From positions 1-64,000 of the forward strand of contig MU616569.1 of the NCBI GenBank assembly GCA_025201705.1: a DNA stretch of 64,000 nucleotides. The letters run 5' to 3'. The position numbers and the translations under genes are program-made. Below are positions 45,719 through 56,299 of the stretch, in pieces (position 1 is the stretch's first letter; each line of letters starts with the position of its first letter). Source of the DNA: Dissophora ornata (Eukaryota > Mortierellomycota > Mortierellomycetes > Mortierellales > Mortierellaceae). The notes under the pieces were generated by a model that did not search any database, was not told the origin of the DNA, and saw only the letters and a list, made by a program, of their open reading frames with translations.

Positions 45719-48313
45719 CTACAAAGCAATAGGTGAGATCGTCGGCCTTGCCGCCGTCGATGCGATTGCATCCTGCTGCCTCACCTTGCTCATGAACCCA
45801 GCTACCCGTGGCAGATCCAGGTTCGACCCATCGCTCTCCACTGCTTGTGTCAGGGGCACGAGCATCTCATCTACCTTATCTAACGGAATTTTGCAGCAGA
45901 TCGAAATCACCTTGCGACACTGCAGTTCCTTGTCCAGCGACTGGCCTTTGATGTCCACCAGTTCGTTGGCTAGTTCCTTTTCATTCTGCTCATACGCTAG
46001 TATGCGTGCCCTCAAAAGGAGCACTTCCTCCTGCAACTGTGGCTCCCTCTCCTTCTCCTTCTCCTCCAATCCCTCCCCGCCATCCACCCCACTGCCGCCA
46101 TCCTTCTCTAGTGCTGGAGGCGGTCGCGCATGGACATAGAGTGCCCTGTCAATGTCCTCATTGGTGCTGTTATTCTGCCGCAACATGCTCGAGTATCCCT
46201 TCTGACCTCGCGTCTTCTGTGACTCCTCCTCCAGAGATTGCTCCAGATTCTTGATCTTCTGCTGAGCCTCCGTTAGTTGTACTGCCTGAGAGCGACACTG
46301 TTTGATCGTGCGCCTTGTTCCCGAGAGTTCGCTGGTCGCATGCCGAAGGAGCGCCTGTGTGTCCTGTAGTTGGCCCTGTCGCACCATAATCTCGTGTGAG
46401 AATTCCAGATCCAGCTCATCCACCATCTTTTGAACCACTGCATTGTTGAAAAATTAAAAAAAAAATCATTGCCATGAATTAGTTTTACTATCTCACGTAG
46501 TTCCTCAAAACATATGATTGCGGTCGTAATAGCGACTCACCGTTCATCAAGTCTTTGCCTCTATTGCTTGATGCTACCACTTGGGCCTCAGCACTTGAGG
46601 GAAGTATTACAGGACGCGACGGTGGTCGTGGGCCTGATGGCCCCAACTGAGAAATGAAACAAAGTGTAACGTCAGGTCAAATGTCCGTAAAGAATGACTT
46701 TAGCTATGGAGATGATCCACTGACATGTTCACATAATGTACCAAACCTACCAAAACATCATCCAGTCCAAAATCCTCGGCCTTGAGCCCGACCTTGTTCT
46801 CAATCTCGCGGTTGGCCCCAACACCCATCAAAATCTTTGCCAAATATCTGTCCCCGACTCTAGCGGCGATCGTCAATGCTGTGTCTCCATTCTTGTCCTG
46901 AACATCAACAATTGATGCAAAATCTCCTCCTTGCCGTGCGATCCACTCAAACAGACACTCCATGTAGTATCTTGAACTAGTCTCTCTGCCCCGGATTCCT
47001 GCCGTGATCGCAATATGATGGAGTAGTGTGCGGTTCTTGCGATCAACCAACGGGATGGCCGAGTGAAGCAGACTGAGCACATGTGGAAAGGATTGTTTGT
47101 CGTAGTTGTTTGTCACCAATACCGCACGGACCAATGCCGACTCACCATTATAGTTCACGCGACGGATATCGGCCTGCTTTTGTACAAGCAAGTCCAGCAC
47201 CGGTATCCTTGCCAGAGCCGCAGCCCAGTGCAGAGAAGTGTGGCCCTGATCGTCAATGACAAGGTTGATATCCAGGTCAGGCGGTGAGACTGGATCTGTC
47301 AAAAGTTCTGGGATCTGCTCTTGGTCATCGTTCAGGAAGATGCTCATAAGAATGGTCCTGTACTTTTCTGTCCCTTCCAAAGGCGGCTCTTCAGGCGGTT
47401 GGTCTATAAAGCGGCCCGGCTCCCGACCTTGCTCGTGACTCATGTCGCCATACGGATCGCTGTGATGATGATGGTGGTGGTGGTGATGTTGACGATACGA
47501 GCGGTGATTGTGATGCTGGTGCTCCAGTGGTGGGAATTGACTTTGGTGTGGTCTTGACGGACCGTCGTCGTCAAACTCGTGCAATGGAGGCGGTGAGTTG
47601 TTGGTTCTCAGTCGTTTCCTAGGTGGTTGCTCTGTGTGCCATTGGGGTGAGGGTGGGATCGACGGCGAGGATGAATTGAAGGAGGGATGGAGAGGAGAAG
47701 GCGTCATAGACGGTCCATGTTGGAATGACTGTGAGCCGGGCCCAGTGGGCAAGGCAGAGCTGCTCCGGCCACGCTTGATAGCGGGACTCATTCTCGGAGA
47801 GCCTGAGATCTTTTTCGGCTTTGGTCCATCCCGTGCCTTCTGAGCTGCTTGGACCATCTCCTTGGTCGGTGTCACGGTGTCTGATCCGCCTTCAGGGATA
47901 TCATAGTCAAAGAGTGCGCGCAGAAATGGCTCTACTTTGTATTGCTTAGCCAAGTCCTTTCCTCGTTGAAAGGGGACCCTTTGTTTTTTTGAGAAACAAC
48001 GCCATGGTGAATACGGGAGGGGAATGAGACAAGGATATCAATAGCCACGCAAGGAAGTGTGCGTGCAACCTTACCATGTTCCCTGATATTTTCCATAACC
48101 TCCTTGGACCTTCTCGTGCTCTCCGGGTAGAACCTCGCGTTCCAGGATCTTTGTGCGCTTTCCTTTTTCGATGCCTGCGACCTTGAGGATTTGGGTGGCG
48201 TTCAAGTATGAGTCCTGCTTGCGGCGCATAACGGCGATGCCACGGCACATGAGTTCGTAGACGGGCACGCCCGAATAGACAGCGGTGTAGATACTATTGT
48301 TGCTGTCTGCCAT
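45719..48313 (-). CDS. APSES (KilA-N)/ankyrin transcription factor, MBF/SBF type
   Basis: Four exons: 48313-48075, 47978-46751, 46646-46541, 46437-45719; 763 aa. The N-terminal APSES/KilA-N DNA-binding domain (about 6-105) shows [30 protein letters not shown] and [17 protein letters not shown] Pro/Ser/His-rich linker includes a run of nine His. Ankyrin repeats (about 310-470: [50 protein letters not shown]) are followed by a coiled coil and a Swi6-type C-terminus ([26 protein letters not shown]). This is the layout of Mbp1/Swi4/Res1/Res2, which drive G1/S genes through MCB or SCB sites. The promoter holds an overlapping MCB/E2F-like site. Which of the Mbp1/Swi4/Res classes it belongs to cannot be told by eye. 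Confidence 0.93.
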
Positions 48314-48340
48314 GCCCGTGTGTGTTTGTGTGAATGCGAG

Positions 48341-48373
48341 TGTGTGTGTGTGTATGTGTGTGTGTGTGTGTGT

Positions 48374-48404
<31 letters not shown>
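48341..48404 (+). repeat. (TG)n microsatellite
   Basis: About 30 TG units with a few TA interruptions, 28-91 bp upstream of the MBF-type start codon. Confidence 0.9.
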
Positions 48405-48557
48405 GGCTGCGTGATGATGGGATGAGTGTGATGGAGACAGAATCCGACCACCGAAACATTTCTGAGCGCGACTCAGCACGTCTGCGTTTAAGACATTAAT
48501 GGTCACGGCACGATCTTTTCATTTACGCGGACCGTGCAAAATTTGCGGTTTCGCAGA

Positions 48558-48571
48558 ACGCGTTCCCGCGA
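48558..48571. promoter_or_regulatory. Overlapping MCB (ACGCGT) and E2F-like (TTCCCGCGA) site
   Basis: ACGCGTTCCCGCGA on the plus strand, about 245 bp upstream of the MBF-type transcription factor start. ACGCGT is the MBF binding core and TTCCCGCG the animal E2F core. Autoregulation is inference. Confidence 0.4.
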
Positions 48572-48802
48572 CATTTTTTTGTTTTTGTGGTTCGGCTTCG
48601 CACGGGGTAAATAAATTATTTGCGATGTTATTTGTTATTGTACAAAGGTCTACAGACTGACATGCAAGCTATACAAGAGTGCACTGAACAGAACACAAAA
48701 GAGAAGAGCAGATGGTATATGTTGAAAGGTGTAGTGGTTGTAGTGTACAAAAGTGATGTGGTCGCGCCACAAAGAGAAAAGAAAAAGAAAAAAACGCGTT
48801 GC

Positions 48803-51800
48803 TTACGCAAGAATCTGGACCAAGTACTGTGGCAGAGCCGCTTGGCACTCCTGTACGCTGCTGTACCACCTCTTGACCCTCTCTAACCGCGACTGGTCGC
48901 CGTTGCTCATCAACGCGATTGCGAGCGCCGCCTGGGCCTTGTGTTCAATTGAAGCATCGTCAGCGATCAGAACTCCCTCCAAGACTTGGCGAACAGGTGT
49001 CGCCCTCGCGGCAGCTGCCTCTGCAGAGCCATGTCGCGTCTCTCGTGCGACAGCGGCCACGAGCGGAGTGACGAGCGCATAACGCTCTCCATCAAGCATC
49101 ATGGTGCACAACTCTGTCCTGAGATAGTCATTGTAAAATTCGACCCATTCATAACCTTGGACAAAGAGCAGCTCGAGTGCCTTGGCGAACGTAAAACGGT
49201 AACCTGGCGTGGATTGACAGACCTTCATAAAGTCTGGTTCACGAACCAATGCCATCATCTCTGCCACAACTTCGTCAATGTATGGTGCTTGACTGAGGGC
49301 AGGATAGCCGCAGCGTTGAACGAAAGTATCGTATCCGAAAGGAATCTAAACAATTGATACATCCATATCACGCTCGAGTTAGCATACATCTATACATTGC
49401 AACATCGATAACATTGCGTCTGTCCTTGGCCAGCAACATACCGCTTCATTTTTGACCGCCTCTTGACTATTGGCAATAACTACCTGGAAGGCCATCATCA
49501 AGTACGTCCGAGGATCTATTATAGGCATTCCCAGCCGTTGGTTAGTTAGTAAAGACGAGTAGCCACCGCTTTGTGATGAACTTCTGTTCTGCTGTGCACA
49601 CAAGCAGCTTACCTTTGATATTGCTGTCTGTGGCCTCATCCTCGGAAGCAGAGAAGATTGCGGGCCAGACGCTGGCCATCGCTTCGCAGAGTACTAAGGT
49701 CGATTTCGGTCTCGGAATTTCACGTAACAAATCGAATACAAGGATACGCGCTCGGTCAATGGAGTTCTCGGCCATGCACACGCCAGTAAGGACTCGGACC
49801 AACACGCTACAATGGACCGAGAGATCAGAAACCGGAGCCATGGTTAGCTTGAAAGCCAACTGTGACCGCACATCCAGGCAACGAGACGTAATTAAATTTC
49901 CTCTCATCCTACCTGGTGACATCCAGTGGTCCTTCGCCTGCAGCGTCATCGAGAATATTGTTGTACATTTTGATAAAGAACCGGTGAAAGATATTCATCT
50001 ATCGAGAACGAAGATCTTATTGTCAATCACCTGGAACATGTTTGAAGACCATTGTGTTTGCAAAAAGATCAAAATTGTTATTTCCAATCTTACCTCCGGG
50101 AAACGGGCGTTGAGAAGAGAAAGGAGCTGAACCATAAATACCTCAGCACGGCAAAGCGACTTGGATGTGATAATGGGCATATAGCCCGGAAGAACCCAGC
50201 TCTCCGTGTCATCGTCAAGAATGTCATGCTGTTGTCGAAATGCAGACACCTTTGGAACAATATCACGAGCTTCAGCCTTTACAGCTTCGAACAGGTCGTT
50301 CAACTTTTCAGGCAGGATTTTTGCAACGCTCTCCAGCTTGACTGGTGCCTGGCTGTCTTCGGCAATGGGCGAATTCATTAAGAAGGTGAAATCTAGTAGC
50401 AGAAGCCCATAAAAAAAAAGAATCACGTTAATACCGCAACTGAAAATGGGTCCAAATAATCGGCGCATAGTTTGCAACGATAGACACACGCATCGCGAAT
50501 GCTTACATTGGAATGGATTGGAGACTGAGGGAATTACTGGGTTCAGCGAGATATTTCTGATCTCAATGCGAGACAGGTCGACCGCTGGGGCACTTGCACC
50601 CTTTTTAGCAGTGGAGGACTTTGCCTTTCTCTTTAGTCGTGTAAGAAGAGAAGAAAGTGGCGCATTTGGCTTCCGTGTTTTCGTTGGAGAGCCTTGATTA
50701 GCTGGTTCTGCGATGTCATCGTCACTTTCAATAACATTAGCTCTTCGCTTGCTGGCTCTTTTCTGTAGAGTATCAGCATGAGTAGCAGCGGCTTTGGAGA
50801 CTGAGGGGGGGTTGATTGTCAGAGTGCTGCCTGACAAGTCCGTGGCGATATGTGTAAACGGCGTGGAGGGCTGCCTGCCCTTCTTCACTGGGCTGTCAGT
50901 CAGCGTCACGGTAGTAGGTCCAGACGATGCGGGAGCGATCGGATCACTGCTGGACATATTGGTGATAACCTTCCTAGGTCTACCCGGGCCACGCTTCTTT
51001 GGGCCATCTGTCTTGACGATAGTACTCGATACTGCCGAGATAGACGCTGTTGCAGCGTCGCCTGACAAATCGTTGAGTTCGATGTTGTTGTCCCATGAGG
51101 GCGGTGACATGGATTGGGAGGCAACGGCTTTTTGCGTTCTCCGACTTTGTGTAGGTCCGTTCTGAGGTGCTTTCGCCGTAAGTTGACGCGTAAGCTCATC
51201 CTGTAATGCTCGCTTCTCCTTGGTCAGGGTCTTGACCTGTTCCGCCAGTACGACAGCCCTCTGCGATTCGTCATCGTGGCCAGGGAACAGGCGTAGAATG
51301 TTGAATTGCGTCTTAAGGTCCTCAATAGTGCTCAATGCCCTATCCATCTGATCGCTCGAGAAGTCTGGTCGCAAAGACTTTGGTTTCGCCAACGAGCCTT
51401 GATTCCTGCTCGAAATGACCTCCTCAAACTCTTCAATATCCATGCTCAATTCCTCTGTCGGCATTCCATCGGCAGAGTGCGACTTGAGTTTATGCTCTAG
51501 CTCCGAATTCTTGATTCGAAGTTCCCTTGTGACCTGATTGAGCGATCTATTCTGTTCGTTGATAAGGGCCAGCTTGTCCTTTGTAGCTTGCAGACTCTCC
51601 TCGATGTTTTTCTTTTCCTCGTCGGCCATCTCCATCTCCAGATATCTCTCAGTGCTCATGTCCTCAATCTGTTGCTCCAGCTCCTCCACCTTAGCCTGCA
51701 GGCCCTGTGTATGAGTGCGATTGTGTTGCTCTTCCTCCTTTTGCCAAAGTCGCTTTTGTTCACTGAGCCACTCAGTTTTGTTCGCCTTGTCTGCGTTGGC

Positions 51801-52536
51801 CTTTATGAGTTTCTGTCTGAGATCAGACACTTCTTGCTTGCTATCAATCACAGAGCAGTGTTTACTGAATGAGTTGGATGTACAAATCATGGGTGCGATA
51901 TGCACGATATGTGTTTTTTGTCATTTTACCTTTTTCGATTCGTGTGTTCAATTTCCTTGAGCGCGTTGTTCAGTTTCTTTTGCAATTCATTCATCTCATC
52001 CCGAAGTCTATCTTGACCAGTGGCTTTTGCCTCCAGTTGGTTCTTCAGCATCTCAAGTCCTTTGAGTTTCTGTGACTGCATGGCAAGGCTCTCCTCAGCG
52101 GCCAGCTGCTTCGATTTTGCCTGTTCTACCAATGATGTCGCATTGTTTGCCGATTCGTTCGTCCGCTGAAGTTCCACATTTTGGGTTTGTAACGCCTCGA
52201 TCTGCTGTTGAGCTGCGGCTAGTTGCTTTACCAGATTGCTAGTTTCTGTTGACAAGTTGGGCGTGAAGAGTTTTAGTGAGGGGTCGTGTCGAGAGCAGCA
52301 CATATATATCTTCTGCCAGCGAAATATCTGCAGTGTTGGTAAATACCTTCTTCCTTGGTCCTGAAGATCTGAAGAAACTTCTGGGTAGAGATAACTTTGC
52401 GTTTGAAGTTCTTTACGTTCTCAAGGACGGGGTCACTGGGAGTTGAGGTCGACCCCTCCTGCGGTGGCACTTCCTCCAACAGCGGTTGTGTCGTATCCGA
52501 AGCCATGAATGTATCCTGAGGACTGAGAGCCTCCAT
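48803..52536 (-). CDS. Coiled-coil AT-hook protein, possible ICE1 (little elongation complex) homologue
   Basis: Eight exons: 52536-52347, 52245-51930, 51840-50507, 50392-50094, 49998-49913, 49806-49613, 49515-49484, 49345-48803; 997 aa. Residues about 70-390 are a long coiled coil. A Ser/Pro/Lys-rich region follows with an AT-hook (KKRGPGRPRK, about 450-459) and basic NLS-like patches. The last ~380 residues are globular and helical (FHRFFIKMYNNILDDA, LTGVCMAENSIDRARILVFDLL, a segment AQAALAIALMSNGD, C-terminal ALPQYLVQIL). The coiled coil plus this helical end resembles ICE1, the scaffold of the little elongation complex for snRNA-gene transcription. That match is from memory of motif order, not a search. 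It could instead be a lineage-specific chromatin protein. It is head-to-head with the ADP/ATP carrier, 301 bp apart. Confidence 0.8.
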
Positions 52537-52837
52537 GGGGTTATAGAGAGAGAGAAAGACAATGGCTCCGGTGGTTGGTGGCAAGAGCAATGGGTAGGAC
52601 GTGGGTCAATGGTGAATGGCGCAAGACAGTAGAAAAGTGTTTTCGAGACTGTTTGCCTCAGCTCGGGCGCAGCTTTTGCGATGGGCGAGTGTGGCTTGAA
52701 CGAAAATTTTTCGTGGCGGGGCGGAGAAGCGAAAGGGACCCCCAACTGACGAACGTCCCCCCTCGAATAAATAACGACGTGCATCGACGAAGCGTTTGTT
52801 CCGTCTCTTCTTTCCTCTCTCCCCACTCTTCATAAAC
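52537..52837. promoter_or_regulatory. Bidirectional promoter, ICE1-like / ADP-ATP carrier
   Basis: 301 bp between divergent starts. It has a near-palindrome ACGAAAATTTTTCGT (52697-52711), GC-rich patches and, near the carrier, an AT-rich AATAAATAA at about 52766. Confidence 0.5.
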
Positions 52838-54236
52838 ATGTCAACCCAGACTAAGCCAAAGAAGGACGCCAAGGCTTTCGCCGCCGATTTCCTCATGGTG
52901 AGTTCCTCTGCTCCCTCTCTCGCTGTCGCCCTGAGCAGCCCGCCCCTGACCACCCAGCCAGATCACCTGCATCTCCCTCATCTGTACCTCCCGACGCTCC
53001 CGAGCGTTGTTGACTCCGATCGATCCGAGTCCTGGATCTCAGATCACCTCGTTCGGAAGGAGAGCGGCAACAAGCCCTGTTTATCTTCAGTCCTTTTCCA
53101 GGCACTAGACACAGGACCAGCGTTGCGCTTCGTCTCCCAACACACGTATTCCCTCTTTTTGTCATCTTGGGACCTGATCTCTGATCATCGTTTTACCCCT
53201 GACAATTTTTGCCCTGATCATAAATCTTGTTTACCATCTGATCAAACTGATGATGAACAAGCTCTGTTGGTCTTCAGATTGAAGCTTGTGCGCAGACTGA
53301 TTTGATCAAGTGTTCTAACGGGTTGTTCTTTCATGAAATGCTTTTCTGTGTTTGTAGGGAGGTGTCTCTGCCGCCGTCTCCAAGACCGCTGCTGCCCCCA
53401 TTGAGCGTATCAAGCTTCTCCTCCAGAACCAGGATGAGATGCTCAAGACTGGCCGTCTCTCCCACCCCTACAAGGGTATCGGTGACTGCTTCCGTCGCGT
53501 CATTGCTGACGAGGGTGTCAAGCCCCTCTGGAGAGGAAACACCGCCAACGTCATCCGTTACTTCCCCACCCAGGCTTTGAACTTCGCCTTCAAGGATTAC
53601 TTCAAGGCTATGTTCAACTTCAAGAAGGAGAGGGACGGTTACGCCAAGTGGTTCGCTGGTAACATCGCCTCCGGTGGTGCTGCTGGTGCCTGCTCTCTTC
53701 TCTTCGTCTACTCTTTGGACTATGCCCGTACCCGTCTGGCTAACGATGCCAAGGGTAAGAACGGTGGTTCCCGCCAGTTCAACGGTCTCGTTGATGTCTA
53801 CAGGAAGACCATTGCCACCGATGGTGTTGCCGGTCTTTACCGTGGTTTCCCTCTCTCTGCTTTCGGTATTATCATCTACCGTGGTTTGTACTTCGGTCTT
53901 TACGATTCCGTCAAGCCCTTGTTGCCCGCCAACCTCCAGGGTTCGTTCATTGCCTCTTTCATTCTCGGATTCGGTGTCACCAACTTGGCTGGTCTCGCCT
54001 CCTACCCCGTTGATACCGTCCGCAGAAGAATGATGATGACCTCTGGTGAGGCCGTCAAGTACAGCTCCTCGTTCGATGCCTTCAAGCAGATCGTCAACAA
54101 GGAGGGCTACAAGTCCCTCTTCAAGGGTGCTGGTGCCAACGTCCTCCGTGCCATTGCTGGTGCCGGTGTGTTGTCTGGTTACGATCAGCTCCAGGTCATC
54201 TTCTTCGGCAAGGCCTACTCTGGCGGTTCCGGATAA
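52838..54236 (+). CDS. AAC: Mitochondrial ADP/ATP carrier
   Basis: Two exons: 52838-52897 and 53358-54236; 312 aa. Three mitochondrial carrier repeats are clear, with PIERIK, LDYART and the diagnostic RRRMMM of ADP/ATP translocases. The short N-terminus ([14 protein letters not shown]) resembles fungal AACs. It swaps matrix ATP for cytosolic ADP across the inner membrane. Codons in exon 2 strongly favour C- and T-ending forms (GGT, GCC, AAG, GTC), a sign of very high expression, unlike the neighbouring genes. The single intron is 460 nt, about five times the local norm, and lies only 60 nt after the start codon. Confidence 0.98.
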
Positions 54237-54273
54237 GCGACCTGTCTCTTAAAAATGACATATATGAAGATGT

Positions 54274-54279
54274 AATAAA
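54274..54279 (+). terminator. AATAAA polyadenylation signal of the ADP/ATP carrier
   Basis: AATAAA 38 bp after the stop codon, then a T run. Confidence 0.55.
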
Positions 54280-54533
54280 CATTTTTTTTACACGTATATT
54301 CATGCTCCTGATATTTTATCATCATCCTATTGCATGTTGCATCTGTACGATGCTTCTCCATGGCGACTTTTTTTTTTGTAAGGAAGAAATCGTTTGTTGA
54401 CAAAATCACGGAGGTGTGTTCCGTGCGAGGCCGATTGCGTCAGTTTCAAGGTTTTATGATTGTGCAACCCAAACACGATTTTCGGTTTATTGTGATCTAT
54501 GGGGACATGGACCAAGATCTGATCGCTATTTCT

Positions 54534-56008
54534 TTATCGTCGCATGCGTTTCTTGAAGCGCTCCATCACAAGATCATCCGTCGCCATGCCTCCTCTCCCA
54601 TGACCACCTCTGTTGTTCTGCCCGTCGTTATTGCCATACGTGTTCTGGAACCTATGGTTGGGCCCTGCCCCTGAGTCCGAGTGTTGGTGGCTATTGCTGT
54701 GGTTGCTGTTGTTACGACGGTTGTTCTGTTGGTGATGCGAGATGCGCTCTCGATCTGAAGGTACATATGCTGGTTGTGAGAACTAGGGTAGATAGGAAAG
54801 ATCAGTTCGAAGCATTAGTTGCATAGCGTGATAGAGTGTTATTGGTTAACCAACGAGAGACATGAGGAGGGAGAAGGATGCTCTTACTCTTCCTGGGTTG
54901 ATCGCTGTGGTTGTACGCTGCTCGTACAGTTTGCGTTTTGCCCTCTCTGTCTCCTCAATGTTCTTCAGCCTTGCTCTGTTACAGCAAAAGAAGAAACCGT
55001 GTAATTACGAGGGGTTAAAATTGAGCTCCATTACTGGCTCGCGACCTGTTCAAGTCCATCAGTGACACTTACTCCATGCCGAGGTCGACTTCAGGGATGG
55101 CTGTCAACATTGTCGTCGAAAGTTGTACGTTGCCCTCCTGTTCCGGTTTGGGTGCCGTTCTCTACCAAGTTGCCCGACAAAATTTGCGTTTTAGCATGTA
55201 CTAGTTCATCTCCTACTCTACTACTCTACTAAAGACAAACCACGCACAGGTCCGGGAATATACAATACCTTGATACCAAGCTCGTCCAAAATATCAGTGT
55301 CCCCATTGTAAGTTCGATTCTGATCGTCTGTATTTTCTTCCGCGGCTGCAGCCTCGCCTCTACGCTTCTTCATTTCTTCCTCGATGTACTTCATCATGTG
55401 CTTGTCCACATCCAGGGTGTTCGTCTGTTTCGTGAATGAATCGAGGATCCCTGTGGACTTTGATCCCTCTCTAAGACAATCCACAAAGCAAAATCCAGAG
55501 AAGCATTAGGGGGTATACCACAAGTGCGGACTATCTTTTTACAGGCATCGTTCTTACCCTTCCTCCTGACGCCTGACTTCATCCAGATCAACAAGTCCGC
55601 CTCCGGAAGAGAGTTTCCATGGATCGGCAGCGACGACTTTATCCTTCTTCTTTTTCTTCCCTGTTGTATCTCCTACGAGTAAATCTGCTGCTGCGATCCC
55701 TGCAGGCCGCTGTCGAAGCTTGCGAAGCTCGATCAACTCATCCAGCCTAAAAATCATAACGCAAGAACAAAAACGAGTGTCTTGATGAGTATCGCGTGTG
55801 GCTGGTGGACGGGCACGAAAGAAGCCTCCTGACTGCAGATAGAGTGCAAAGCGTACGTTAGTCCCTCTGGTTCGTCGTCCCTTGTCTTTTGCGCTACTAC
55901 TGTTGTGCTGTCCTCTGCTGCTGCTGCTACGCCAGTCGACTCATTGGCTGTTTCTTCGGGCGTCACTTCGCGCTTGCGATAGTTTCTCCTCTTAGTGTTC
56001 CCGCTCAT
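54534..56008 (-). CDS. Tls1/C9orf78 (HCA59-domain) splicing-associated protein
   Basis: Six exons: 56008-55857, 55746-55558, 55470-55269, 55161-55073, 54975-54888, 54782-54534; 322 aa. Family marks: a basic N-terminus (KRRNYRKREVTPEE), RLDELIELRKLRQRPAGI-type sequence, DPWKLSSGGGLVDLDEVRR, the central helix DKHMMKYIEEEMKKRRGE, ILDELGIK, and the conserved TMLTAIPEVDLGME followed by ARLKNIEETERAKRKL. The C-terminus is Asn/His/Gly-rich and ends KKRMRR. In fission yeast Tls1 acts in splicing of telomere- and silencing-related transcripts with Brr2; human C9orf78 is a spliceosome component. Function here is by family. Divergent from the R3HCC1L-like gene across 291 bp. Confidence 0.88.
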
Positions 56009-56299
56009 TGTGGTTTGTCGCTCTGGTTTGTTTGAGTGATCCTGGGTGTGTCTGTCTTGGCTCTGTCTTTGGATGGAGGAGTTGGAATGCGATGCGTTCA
56101 AGAAACAACAGAAGTGAATGTTGCCTCCTCAGGTGGCTTTTATTTTTCTTAATGAACCCCAAAGCCTGGATTCGCACAGACGACTTCTTTGCACATCCAA
56201 CACATTCATCACTCTTAGTCTCGTCTCTGGGTGCCATCGCCCTTGCGCAAACCACTGAAAACCGGACGCTAGAATTGTCGCCACCGCCTCACTTAACAT
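56009..56299. promoter_or_regulatory. Bidirectional promoter, Tls1-like / R3HCC1L-like
   Basis: 291 bp between divergent starts of two RNA-processing genes. No obvious TATA box. Confidence 0.5.

Larger units (their letters stand above)
48314..48802. other. MBF-type gene upstream region
   Basis: No gene. It holds a (TG)n tract in the probable 5' UTR (48341-48404), the MCB/E2F-like site at 48558 and the 3' flank of the ICE1-like gene. Confidence 0.5.

Noticed and set aside
53674..54033. Plus-strand frame overlapping the ADP/ATP carrier
   Set aside because: A shadow frame caused by strong codon bias in the carrier; the true frame is a perfect carrier.
55017..55072. tRNA-like T-arm sequence (GTTCAAGTCC) near 55047
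   Set aside because: It sits in an intron of the Tls1-like gene; no acceptor stem or anticodon arm can be folded around it.
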